From: Streptomyces sp. NRRL S-87
Lineage (GTDB): Bacteria; Actinomycetota; Actinomycetes; Streptomycetales; Streptomycetaceae
NCBI RefSeq assembly: GCF_000719335.1
Contig: NZ_JOGB01000006.1
Coordinates: forward strand, 62,001 to 126,000
Reading direction: 5' to 3'
DNA length: 64,000 bases
The notes beneath the pieces were generated by a model. The model saw only the letters and a program-made list of their open reading frames with translations. It searched no databases and was not told where the DNA came from. Position 1 is the first letter of the stretch. Each line of letters begins with the position of its first letter. This document shows positions 37,499-45,853 of this stretch, piece by piece. Made by a program: the position numbers and the translations under genes.

Positions 37499-39286
37499 TC
37501 AGCCCAGCCACGGGAGCATCGGGTCCACCCAGCCGGACGCCAGCAGCCCGGTGAGCAGGAGGACGGCGGAGGCGGCGACGGTCTCGGGCCAGCGGCGCGG
37601 CAGCACGCCCGTACGCGGACGCGGTGCCGTCGGCGTACGGCCGGCCGGCGCGCGCCGCAGTCGGCCGACCGGCCCGGACGCGCCGATCACCCCGGCCGCC
37701 TCGGGGTCCGGAGCTAGCGAGGTGGCCCCGGACACCGGGGACGTCCGGGACGTGCGGGACGCCCCGCGGTGCAGTTCGACCGCCAGGTCGCGGACCAGCG
37801 GCCCGTTGATCTGGCACTGCACCGACAGGTAGAGCAGCAGGCCCCAGTTCGGCTCCCAGCCGTTGCGGGCGACGGCCAGCGCGAGACCGACCGCGGCAGC
37901 GCCGTTCGACGCGACGAGCCAGAGCAGGGAGACACCCGCCACCCGGCGGGCCATGCCGCCGCGGGCGCCCCTGCCGCGCACCCCGGTGGGCACCCAGGCG
38001 GCGCTGCGCCCGCGCAGCGTGTGCAGGAAGGCGGTCGCGGCCGCCACGCTGGTCAGGACGTTGGCGCGGATGACCTCCACCCGCCAGCGGGTGCGGCTGA
38101 TCCGGGGCAGCAGCACGTGCCACAGCCACAGGGGTGCGAGCAGCGGCAGCACGTGCCAGGGGCGGATGTGGTCCGGGTACCAGAACATCATCACCAGCGG
38201 CGGCAGCGGGGCCGCGAAGGTGTTCACGGCGGTGGTGAGGTAGCCGACGACGCCCTCGTAGAAGCAGAGCCGCATCCGCCAGGGGGCGCGCATCTGCCGC
38301 AGCACCGGGGTGCCGATCAGGTGCAGGTTGCCCATGGCCCACCGGTACTGCTGGTTGACGAAGGCGGTGAGCTCGTCGGGCGAGGTGCCCTTGGCGACGA
38401 GCACCGGCACGTACAGGGTGCGGAACCCCCGGGCGTGCAGGGCGAGTCCGGTGTACAGGTCCTCGCTGTGGTCGAGCCGGGCGAAGCCTCCGGCGGCGTC
38501 GATGGCGGTCCGCCGGTAGACGGCGTTGCTGCCGCAGCAGATGGCGGCGTCGCTCGCGTCGCGGGACGGCTGGATCCAACGGAAGAACCACTCCTGGGCG
38601 GCGCCGGCGGCGCGCTCGATCCAGCCCATGGCCTCGTCGGTGTCGAACCACTGCGGGCTCTGCACGATGCCTACGCCGGGGTCGGCGAGGTACGGAACGA
38701 GATGGTGCAGGAAGTCGGGCCGGGGCGCGAAGTCGGCGTCGAGGATGGCGATGAGGTCGGCACTGCTGAGCGTGAGCGCGTGGTTGAGGTTGCCGGCCTT
38801 CTTGAGGTGGCCGCGGTCGGGGCGTACGACGTACTCGTAGCCGTACGAGTCCGCCAGCGCCGCGACGTCGGGCCGGTCGGCGTCGTCCAGGACCCACACG
38901 GTCAGCTCGCCCGGCCAGGCGACGGCCGCGACGGCACGGTAGGCGTTGGCGAGGACCGGGAGCGGTTCGCCGCAGGTCGGCAGGTAGAGGTCGACGCTCG
39001 GCGCCCGTACGGGCTGCCAGGCGTGGACGAGGACCTCGTGGGACCGGCGGGTCAGGCGGCGCTGGCGGAGGTTGTTGACGGAGGAGAGGACCAGGGCGAC
39101 GAGGTTGAGCCCCAGGACCGCCAGGAACGCCCACAGCGCGGGTGTGCGCAGGGCGAAGGCGAGCATGGTCGCCGCCGTGAAGACGAAGGCGAGCGAGCTG
39201 CCGACGAGGACCCAGCGCCGCTGCGGGCCGAAGTACCGGTAGAGCTCGTCGTCGGACGGTGGTTGCGGAAGATGGTGCACGGTCAT
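37499..39286 (-). CDS. Cellulose synthase-like family 2 glycosyltransferase
   Basis: A 595-residue membrane protein. Two N-terminal helices (about 26-70) lead to a GT2 domain with the processive-synthase motifs DDAD (134-137), DAD (183-185), the catalytic-base region HSED (Asp276) and QQYRW (312-316). Four or more helices follow. This set is typical of cellulose/beta-glucan synthases (BcsA/Csl). The usual streptomycete cslA partners (galactose-oxidase-like glxA, cslZ) are not here, so this is a separate glycan system. The start at 39286 follows GGGGG; an earlier in-frame ATG at 39394 would cover the dre-like site and is rejected. It is the first gene of a two-gene operon. Confidence 0.9.
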   Translation of the reverse strand: MTVHHLPQPPSDDELYRYFGPQRRWVLVGSSLAFVFTAATMLAFALRTPALWAFLAVLGLNLVALVLSSVNNLRQRRLTRRSHEVLVHAWQPVRAPSVDLYLPTCGEPLPVLANAYRAVAAVAWPGELTVWVLDDADRPDVAALADSYGYEYVVRPDRGHLKKAGNLNHALTLSSADLIAILDADFAPRPDFLHHLVPYLADPGVGIVQSPQWFDTDEAMGWIERAAGAAQEWFFRWIQPSRDASDAAICCGSNAVYRRTAIDAAGGFARLDHSEDLYTGLALHARGFRTLYVPVLVAKGTSPDELTAFVNQQYRWAMGNLHLIGTPVLRQMRAPWRMRLCFYEGVVGYLTTAVNTFAAPLPPLVMMFWYPDHIRPWHVLPLLAPLWLWHVLLPRISRTRWRVEVIRANVLTSVAAATAFLHTLRGRSAAWVPTGVRGRGARGGMARRVAGVSLLWLVASNGAAAVGLALAVARNGWEPNWGLLLYLSVQCQINGPLVRDLAVELHRGASRTSRTSPVSGATSLAPDPEAAGVIGASGPVGRLRRAPAGRTPTAPRPRTGVLPRRWPETVAASAVLLLTGLLASGWVDPMLPWLG

Positions 39287-39343
39287 GGAGCCCCCCACGG
39301 CTGAATTGCTTGCGCGCCCCTGCTGAGGTCCCACAGTAGCTTC

Positions 39344-39359
39344 AGAGGTATAGACCATT
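39344..39359 (-). promoter_or_regulatory. DasR-responsive-element-like site
   Basis: On the minus strand the 16-mer AATGGTCTATACCTCT matches 13 of 16 positions of the DasR consensus ACTGGTCTAGACCACT as I remember it. It is centred about 65 bp before the glycosyltransferase ATG, a plausible operator position. DasR is the GntR-type N-acetylglucosamine-responsive regulator of Streptomyces. Binding is a prediction. Confidence 0.5.
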
Positions 39360-39535
39360 CGCCGAAGAAGGGGTCGAGGGCGGAAATCGGACACCGGTTT
39401 GGCGAGACCCGACCGGTCCCGTCTCCGTATGAAATGCGCAGGTCACAGCCGTATGAACGGCGTACGAAGGAGGCGTCCTCCCCAGGTGGCGCGCCGGCGT
39501 ACCGCCGGGCCCGCCAGCCGCCCCGCCGGCGGATG

Positions 39536-39570
39536 ATGTAATGACCCCAACGTGCAGCAGCTTGTTACAT
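39536..39570 (+). promoter_or_regulatory. ATGTAA/TTACAT inverted repeat before GNAT gene
   Basis: ATGTAA (39536-39541) and TTACAT (39565-39570) are spaced by 23 bases and end 10 bp before the GTG start at 39581. Locally AT-rich; it could be a regulator site or part of the promoter. Confidence 0.35.
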
Positions 39571-39580
39571 AGGGGGAAGC

Positions 39581-40222
39581 GTGACTGAGGACCGGCTCGT
39601 CAGTTCGGTGAAGCGGTGGATCGACGGGTGGACCGTCTCACGCGGCGCCGCCGATCCGGTCGAGGAACCGTGGGGGTGGACCGTCGCCGTAGGACTGTCG
39701 AAGGAGGTCGCCCGGCACGTCCTGCCCCTGCCCGAGGAGGCCGATGTCCGCGCGCTCGCCGCCGGCGCGCCGCCGGGCACCTGGCTCAAGCTCTTCGCCC
39801 CGGCCGACCTGGTGCGGCCCTGGGCGGGGGACGAGTGGGAGACGGGCATCGCCGGATTCCTGATGACCCTGCCGCTGGCCCCGGCACCCGTCGGGCCCCC
39901 GCCGGCCGGGTACACCGTGACGAGTTGGAGCAGGGGCGGGGTGCTCAAGGTCCTCGTCCGCGCCGAGGACGGTCGGCTGGCCGCGAGGGGCCAGGCGGGC
40001 CTGGCCGGCCGCACCGCCGTGGCGGATCAGATCGAGACCGCGCCGGACCAGCGGCGCAGGGGCCTGGGCTCCCTGGTCATGCGGACGCTGCAGCACGCCG
40101 CGTGGGAGGCGGGCGCGCGGGACGGGGTACTGGTGGGCACGCCCGACGGAAGGGCCCTGTACGAGGCTCTGGGCTGGACGCTCCGCTCACCCATGACGAG
40201 CCTGAGCCGCCGGGCGGACTGA
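39581..40222 (+). CDS. GNAT family N-acetyltransferase
   Basis: A 213-residue protein. The C-terminal half has the acetyl-CoA-binding pattern QIETAPDQRRRGLGSLVMRTL (motif A, Q/RxxGxG/A) and a final LYEALGW turn typical of GNAT enzymes. The N-terminal 100 residues carry a Trp-rich variable region (WGWTVAVGL, GTWLKLFAPADL). GTG start at 39581 with AGGGGGAAG ribosome site. It transfers an acetyl group to an unknown amine; stand-alone gene. Confidence 0.9.
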   Translation: MTEDRLVSSVKRWIDGWTVSRGAADPVEEPWGWTVAVGLSKEVARHVLPLPEEADVRALAAGAPPGTWLKLFAPADLVRPWAGDEWETGIAGFLMTLPLAPAPVGPPPAGYTVTSWSRGGVLKVLVRAEDGRLAARGQAGLAGRTAVADQIETAPDQRRRGLGSLVMRTLQHAAWEAGARDGVLVGTPDGRALYEALGWTLRSPMTSLSRRAD

Positions 40223-40276
40223 GGGCGAACGGGAGCGGCGGCCGACGCGGCAGGCACGCGCCGCCCGCCGCAGTCG

Positions 40277-40765
40277 TCAGCAGTAGTCGGCGGTGTTCCG
40301 CACCTCGCCGAAGCGGGGGAAGCTCCGCTCCACGGTGAACTCGTGCTCGTCCGCGGCCAGTCCGGACATCGCGTCGGCCACGAACTCCAGCTCGTAACCG
40401 TGGTCGGCCGCGGCCCGTGCGGTGGATTCGACACCCATCGTGGTGACCAGCCCGGCGACCACCACGGTGTCCACACCGCGCTTGCGCAACTGCTCGTCCA
40501 GGTCGGTGCCGTAGAACGCCCCGACGGTGCGCTTGACCACCACGATGTCGCCGTCCTGCACCAGGTCGTCGGCGAAGTCGCTGCCCGGCGGCTGTTCGGC
40601 GACGTTCGGGCGCTCCACCCGGACCAGCACGACCGGTCGGCCGTCGGCCCGGAAGGACGCGGCCAACGCGCGGCAGCGCACGAGCACTTCGTCACCGGAG
40701 TGCGGTGCCAGAGGGAGGGCGATGATGCGCGGCATCAGGTCGACGAGGATCAGTGCGGAGGTCAT
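40277..40765 (-). CDS. Isochorismatase-family hydrolase with Gly at the cysteine position
   Basis: A 162-residue protein. The family triad is Asp, Lys and Cys. Here Asp9 (LILVDL) and Lys78 (VVVKRT) are present, but the residue normally Cys in the GxxTxxCVE motif is Gly111 (GLVTTMGVESTARAA). True isochorismatases such as PhzD, which cleave a vinyl ether, also lack this Cys, whereas amidases of the family need it. So this may be a vinyl-ether hydrolase or an inactive relative. The gene begins 18 bp after the 1667-residue fusion gene on the same strand and may be the last gene of that operon. An in-frame GTG at 40771 is another possible start. Confidence 0.85.
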   Translation of the reverse strand: MTSALILVDLMPRIIALPLAPHSGDEVLVRCRALAASFRADGRPVVLVRVERPNVAEQPPGSDFADDLVQDGDIVVVKRTVGAFYGTDLDEQLRKRGVDTVVVAGLVTTMGVESTARAAADHGYELEFVADAMSGLAADEHEFTVERSFPRFGEVRNTADYC

Positions 40766-40783
40766 GGCCACGATCGTAGGCCG

Positions 40784-43700
40784 TCAGGGGGTGGCGAAGT
40801 CGGGTCCGTACTGTGTGCGCGCCGCCGTCTTGATCTTGGCGATCGCCGTCCCGAAGTCGGCCCGGGACACCCCGCCCGGGTGGGTGTAGTCGTACGTGGC
40901 GGTGAGCTTGAAGGGTCTGACCACGAACGCGGGCGTGGGCGCATCGCTCTTGTGTCCCGCCTTCCACGGTACGGAGCTGAAGTTGCGCCGCTTGAGGAAG
41001 CACGCGTCCGTGAAGGACAGCGTCGAGTCGACCCACCGCCCCGAGATCTTCGCGAAGGCGGCCCGCGTCTCGGTGTCCGACTGGCCGTCGAGGGACAGGA
41101 GCAGGGCGGCGACCTGGCGTTCGGCCTCGGCGACGAAGGGGCCGCCCGCCTTCAGGGTGCGCTCGGCGACCAGCGTGCCGAGGTAGTTGGAGCACAGGTC
41201 CTCCGGCGAGAAGGAGGAGTTGTGCCGCCCGACCATCCACGGCCGGCCGCACGCGCCGGCTCCGAGGGGGTAGGTGACGATCTCGTGCGCCAGGGCGTCG
41301 TCGTAGGCGATGGACCGCGCCAGCTCCATCCACTCCGTGCGCGGAGCGTCGGAGGTCAGGACCGCCTCCCCGCCCTCCGCCGTGCCGACCTTGGTGCCCT
41401 TGCGGCCGCCGGCACGGTGGATCTCCTGGTAGGCGAAGGCCGTGCCGTCGCAGGTGTCCCAGAGGTGGCCGAGGTCCACGAAACCGGCCTTGCCCGTGTA
41501 CACCGTCCTCGGGGTGCGGTCGGCGTGGTCGCCGAAGGTGCTCACACCCGCGAGCGAGCCCGACTCGAGCATGCAGCACGGCCGGGTCACCGGACGGGCC
41601 GCGGACATGGGCGGGCTCGGCGGGGCGGTGACGGGGGCGAGTCCGGCATCGAGGGCCGCCCAGGTGTGCGGCCCGATCTCGCCGTCCTGCTCCCCGGGCT
41701 TGCCGGGGAAGGCCATCCGCTGGAACGCCAGCACCACGTCGTGCGTGTGCTTCGCGAACTGGCAGTCGTCGACCAGGGGCGCGCCGGGGATCCCCGGCCG
41801 GCCGGCCGCCACCTCGTCGGCGTGGATCGCGTTGAGGCGGCGCTGCGCCGCGCGCACCGCCGTGTGCTCGGAACCACGCTTCAGCAGCCGCGGGCGGGCG
41901 GCGGGAGGTACGGGCACGTCGGGGCAGGGCCCGACCGCTTCGCCGTACTCCGCCTCCGCCTCCGCCTGCGCCAGCAGGCCGCTCAGCCCACCGGGCCCGA
42001 TCATGTTCGCCTCACTCTCCGCCGCTTCCGTGCCGATGAACACGGCCAGTTGCGCAACGTCCTCGGGGGTCACCGGGGGCCGGCCGCAGGAAGCCCGCCA
42101 GGCCGCTCCCACCCGGAAGGCGGCGAGCAGCCCGGACTGCAACGCCCCCTCCATGTAGCCGAAGAAGCCCGGTGAGGCCTGCTCACCGGCGAAGAACAAC
42201 CGTCCCGCGTAGGAGCCGCTCAGGTTCTTCGCCACCGTGGTGACCTGGTTCTTGCCGGGGACCGAGTAACCGGTGCGGATGAAGGGCTCCTTGGGCCAGT
42301 CGGCCATCAGGGTCTTCTTCAACTCGGCCGGGTAGCGCGGGTAGAGCAGGGGCAACCGCGCCTGGTACTTCGTGGGGTCCAGCACGTAGCCGCCGCCGGA
42401 GTACACCGTCAGGCACCGGCCCGCAGGCGGCGTGTGCTGGTTGTCGGTGCCCTCCCACACGCTGCCGAGCTGGTCCCAGAGCGCCGTCGGGGCCAGCCCG
42501 TCCTTGGTCCAGATGTCGTCGTCGAACGTGCTGAGGAACTTCACGCAGGGCCCGTGCTGCATGGTGTAGTCGGCCGGTACGAAGGGCGTGTGGCCGGTGA
42601 CCGTCGGCCAGACGGCCGGCGGGGCGGCCATGATCGCGTAATCGAAGTCGGCGGTCGCGGCCCTCCCGCCCGACAGGGAGGTGACACGGATCCCGCCGGT
42701 CCGCGCCTCCACGGCGGTGACCTCGGTGTCGAGCCGGATGCCCGTCAGGCTCCCCGCGAGCGCGGCCGCGAGCCTGTCGTTGCCGCCCTGGCAGCGACGG
42801 GTCTCGGTGAGGCTCCAGTAGGCGAGCATGTCCCCGAAATAGGAGTGGGCCTTCACCGCGGCCAGGAAGCCGAGGTAGCTCTGGTCCGCCACCGGCACGC
42901 ACTGGTCGTTCTCCGTCACGAACTCGAAGAAGTGCCGGGCCGGAGAGGAGGCCCGGCCGAACATGTCCGTGTCGTCGAGCCGGTCCGACAGCGACATGGC
43001 GTCCAGTTTCGCCGCGTCCCGGCTGGTCCAGGGGCGCCGGGCGTCGACCGCGCGGGCCTCCGCGCCGATCCTGCGCAGCACCGGCCGGAGGTCCGCCGCG
43101 AGCTTCTTCTGCTCGGGTTCCGTGAGGTCGTGGCTGCCGAACCGCAGGCGCACCTCGAGCGGCGGCTTCATGCGGCCGTAGTCTTCCTTGCTGGTGATCT
43201 TCTCCAGGGTGAGGCCGAAGGCCTTGGCCAGGGCCCGCCATGCCACGTGGTTCTCGCCGATCAGCTCTGCGCCGGCCTCGAGGACCTTGCCGGGGATCAG
43301 GGACCGGTCGGTGCGCACCCTGCCGCCGAGCTCTTTGGCCGCCTCGAACAGGGTGACCTGGACGCCGGCCGCGGTCAGCCACCAGGCCGCCGCGAGCCCG
43401 GCGAAACCGCCGCCGATCACTGCGACCTTCATCCTGGACGGGGCGCAGGGGTCGGCCGGGAGGGTGATCGGCACTTTGAGGGCCGCTTCGAGCGCGGCCC
43501 AGGTCCTGGGGCCGATCCGCCCGTCGTGCTCCCTCGGCCGGTCGGGAAAGACCCGCCTCTGGAAGTCGAGGACGGCGGCGTACGTGCGGTCGCCGAACGC
43601 GCAGTCCACCACCAGCGGGACGTACGGCAACCCCAGCCGCCCGGAGCGGAGTTCGCGTGCCCCGAAGGCGTTGAGGAGGCGTTGCGCGTCGCCCACCGCG

Positions 43701-45787
43701 GGGTGCCGCGACCCGGTCCGGAGCACGGCCGGCCGCGCGCCGGCGGCCACGGGCTCCCCACAGCCGGGCACCGCGGCCGGGCCGGCCGCTTCCGACATCG
43801 GCTCCGGCAGACGTCGCGCCGTCGGATCGGGCTCCGGCTCCGGCACGGGCTGCGGCTGCGCCATGCGCGCGAGGTCGGGTGCGGGGCACGGGCCGGCGGC
43901 CTGGGCGGGCAGGAGGGGTACTCCCGGCGCCGCGGGCCCGGCCCCGGGCGCGCGGACCGCGGCGACCGCACGGTCGGTCCGCAGGTAGCCGCTGCCCACC
44001 CGGCGCGGGTCGACGCCCGGTCCGGGCGGTTCGCAACCGGCCAGCAGCGCCCGGCGGGTCTCCTCGATGGCCAGCGGGCGGCCGGCCGCCTGGAACATGA
44101 GCGCCACGGTGCCGGTCACCGCGGGGGCGGCCATGGACGTACCCGACATCCGCACGTACGCCGGGCCGCCCGCGCCGTCGCGCGGCCGTGACCTCGCGCC
44201 GGTGACCCGCACGCCCGGCGCCGCGAGGTCGGGCTTCTGGCGTCCGTCGCGCGTCGGACCGCAGGAGGAGAACGGTGCCGGCGGCCGGCCTTCGTCGTGG
44301 GCGTCGTACGCACCGACCGTGAGCGTGCGGAAGCCGTTGGCCAGGGTGCCGAGCGTGGTGTCGGTGTCGACGTCGGCGTCACCGAAGTGCGCCTGGCAAC
44401 TGCGGCAGCCGCCGTCGCGCTCGATCCAGGCGTGCACCCGGCCGTCGACCACGTCGTCGGCGCGCAGGGTGACGTCCCAGCCGGTCACGTGGGGGGCGGG
44501 GTCCAGGAAGAGGGCGATCTGGTGGTCGCCGTTGTTGGGGTCGCAGGCCCGGTGGTGGATGCGCCCGGTCTCCCGGCCCCCGATCCGTACCGCGCCGCGG
44601 CCGCCCAGCGGTACCGACTGCCGGTGGGCGCCGTCCGCGGTGGCCACGGTGACGGTCAGCCGGTCCCGGCCGGGGTACCAGATGTCGACCTGGTTGGCGG
44701 TCCGGTCGGCGGGGTCCACCTCGACGCGGAAGGTCCGCTCCTCCCCCGGGCGCAGCCGCCAGGAGGCGTGCGTGCGGCGCTGGAAGTAGTTGCCGCAACT
44801 CAGCACGATCGCACGGCCCTTCGCCGTGCCGACCAGGTGGTCGAGGGCCTGGTCCAGCAGTTGGCGGCCGGTGTGCTCGCCGGCGTGCCGGCCCAGGCTC
44901 AGGTTGATGACGCACGGGCGGTCCCCCGCCGTCTCGAAGATCATCGCGCAGGCGTCGAGGATGTCGCCGGAACTGCCCAGTGGCACGCCCCCCGTTCCGG
45001 CCCGGCCGGGCAGGCTGACGGCGACGATCGCGGCCTCCGGCGCGACACCCGGCGGCCCCCCGGCCAGGCCTCCGCCGGCCGCGATGCTCAGGGTGTGGGT
45101 GCCGTGCGCGCCGGATCCGTGGTCGAAGTCGGCGGGGTGGTACCCCAGGGCGCGGTACGGGTCGGGCCGGCGCAGGGCCGCGTCGAGGTGGGCGGAGGTG
45201 AACAGCCGTCCGGTGCCGCTCGGGCCGGGCAGGCCCCGGATCCGGCCGTGATCCCCGGGACCTCCGGGATCTCCGGGATCTCCGGGATGGGCCGGATACC
45301 CGGGATCCCAGGCCCGGTGCCCGGGGTTCCAGGCCGGGTGCCCGGGGTCCCGGTGGTCCACCGGGCGCTGGTCCCAGAGCGCCAGTAGCCGTGACGTCCC
45401 GTCCGGACGGCGGAAGTCGGGGTGGGCGAAGTCGATGCCCCAGTCGGCGATGCCGATGACGACCCCGCGACCGGTCTCGGCCGGCTGCGGCCCCCGGTGC
45501 CGGTGCTCGACCGCCCCGGCCCCCGTCGGGGCCGCGCGGTGCGGGGCGTCGTGCTCCGGTGCCTCGACGTCCGGGGCGTACAGGTGCGGCGCCTTGACAC
45601 TGAGGGTCCCGGGGTCGGCCCACAGGTCCGGGATGTCCCTGCGGCGCACCCGGACCGTGGCGATGTCACCGAAGGTGTTGACGACCCGCACCGACGCGGG
45701 TGGCCGCTGCGGATCCCGCAACCGCACGATGACGCCGACCTCGTCGTCGGGGCCGTGGCGGGCCAACTCGTACAGCGCCGGATCCAT
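40784..45787 (-). CDS. Five-domain fusion: S8 protease / PG-binding / FAD amine oxidase / PG-binding / DUF4056-like
   Basis: A 1667-residue continuous frame. Residues 105-610 are a subtilase with Asp115 (IADWGIDFAHPDF), His228 (GAHGTHTLS) and Ser551 (SGTSMAAPAVTG), interrupted at 146-180 by a Pro/Gly/Asp repeat insert. 688-770 is a peptidoglycan-binding-like domain (FGDRTYAAVLDFQRRVF). 786-1232 is an FAD amine oxidase with GGGFAGLAAAW and the C-terminal FFAGEQASPGFFGYMEGA. 1300-1382 is a second peptidoglycan-binding-like domain. 1403-1667 resembles DUF4056 (GDHADRTPRTVYTGKAGFVD). There is no signal peptide and no membrane helix. It lies 54 bp after the PASTA gene and closes a run of coupled small genes. 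All catalytic residues I can check are present, so this is not a decayed gene. Function unknown; cleavage into separate enzymes by its own protease domain is one possibility (inference). Confidence 0.9.
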   Translation of the reverse strand: MDPALYELARHGPDDEVGVIVRLRDPQRPPASVRVVNTFGDIATVRVRRRDIPDLWADPGTLSVKAPHLYAPDVEAPEHDAPHRAAPTGAGAVEHRHRGPQPAETGRGVVIGIADWGIDFAHPDFRRPDGTSRLLALWDQRPVDHRDPGHPAWNPGHRAWDPGYPAHPGDPGDPGGPGDHGRIRGLPGPSGTGRLFTSAHLDAALRRPDPYRALGYHPADFDHGSGAHGTHTLSIAAGGGLAGGPPGVAPEAAIVAVSLPGRAGTGGVPLGSSGDILDACAMIFETAGDRPCVINLSLGRHAGEHTGRQLLDQALDHLVGTAKGRAIVLSCGNYFQRRTHASWRLRPGEERTFRVEVDPADRTANQVDIWYPGRDRLTVTVATADGAHRQSVPLGGRGAVRIGGRETGRIHHRACDPNNGDHQIALFLDPAPHVTGWDVTLRADDVVDGRVHAWIERDGGCRSCQAHFGDADVDTDTTLGTLANGFRTLTVGAYDAHDEGRPPAPFSSCGPTRDGRQKPDLAAPGVRVTGARSRPRDGAGGPAYVRMSGTSMAAPAVTGTVALMFQAAGRPLAIEETRRALLAGCEPPGPGVDPRRVGSGYLRTDRAVAAVRAPGAGPAAPGVPLLPAQAAGPCPAPDLARMAQPQPVPEPEPDPTARRLPEPMSEAAGPAAVPGCGEPVAAGARPAVLRTGSRHPAVGDAQRLLNAFGARELRSGRLGLPYVPLVVDCAFGDRTYAAVLDFQRRVFPDRPREHDGRIGPRTWAALEAALKVPITLPADPCAPSRMKVAVIGGGFAGLAAAWWLTAAGVQVTLFEAAKELGGRVRTDRSLIPGKVLEAGAELIGENHVAWRALAKAFGLTLEKITSKEDYGRMKPPLEVRLRFGSHDLTEPEQKKLAADLRPVLRRIGAEARAVDARRPWTSRDAAKLDAMSLSDRLDDTDMFGRASSPARHFFEFVTENDQCVPVADQSYLGFLAAVKAHSYFGDMLAYWSLTETRRCQGGNDRLAAALAGSLTGIRLDTEVTAVEARTGGIRVTSLSGGRAATADFDYAIMAAPPAVWPTVTGHTPFVPADYTMQHGPCVKFLSTFDDDIWTKDGLAPTALWDQLGSVWEGTDNQHTPPAGRCLTVYSGGGYVLDPTKYQARLPLLYPRYPAELKKTLMADWPKEPFIRTGYSVPGKNQVTTVAKNLSGSYAGRLFFAGEQASPGFFGYMEGALQSGLLAAFRVGAAWRASCGRPPVTPEDVAQLAVFIGTEAAESEANMIGPGGLSGLLAQAEAEAEYGEAVGPCPDVPVPPAARPRLLKRGSEHTAVRAAQRRLNAIHADEVAAGRPGIPGAPLVDDCQFAKHTHDVVLAFQRMAFPGKPGEQDGEIGPHTWAALDAGLAPVTAPPSPPMSAARPVTRPCCMLESGSLAGVSTFGDHADRTPRTVYTGKAGFVDLGHLWDTCDGTAFAYQEIHRAGGRKGTKVGTAEGGEAVLTSDAPRTEWMELARSIAYDDALAHEIVTYPLGAGACGRPWMVGRHNSSFSPEDLCSNYLGTLVAERTLKAGGPFVAEAERQVAALLLSLDGQSDTETRAAFAKISGRWVDSTLSFTDACFLKRRNFSSVPWKAGHKSDAPTPAFVVRPFKLTATYDYTHPGGVSRADFGTAIAKIKTAARTQYGPDFATP

Positions 45788-45799
45788 CCTCGGCCGCTC

Positions 45800-45853
45800 C
45801 GATCGCTAGGACTTTCCCGATCGCCAGGACTTTCCCGGTCTCTAGGGCTTGCC
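45800..45853 (-). repeat. Three 18-bp tandem units carrying repeated stop codons
   Basis: CGATCGCTAGGACTTTCC (45800-45817), the same with one change (45818-45835), and a diverged copy (45836-45853) that contains the TAG stop of the PASTA gene. In the PASTA reading frame the units read GK-x then TAG, TGG and TAG, so the gene's 3' end appears to have been duplicated into the spacer before the giant fusion gene. Confidence 0.7.

Larger units (their letters stand above)
39287..39580. other. Divergent intergenic region (glycosyltransferase / GNAT)
   Basis: Holds the dre-like element (39344-39359) on the glycosyltransferase side and an ATGTAA/TTACAT inverted repeat (39536-39570) on the GNAT side. 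No gene seen between. Confidence 0.6.
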
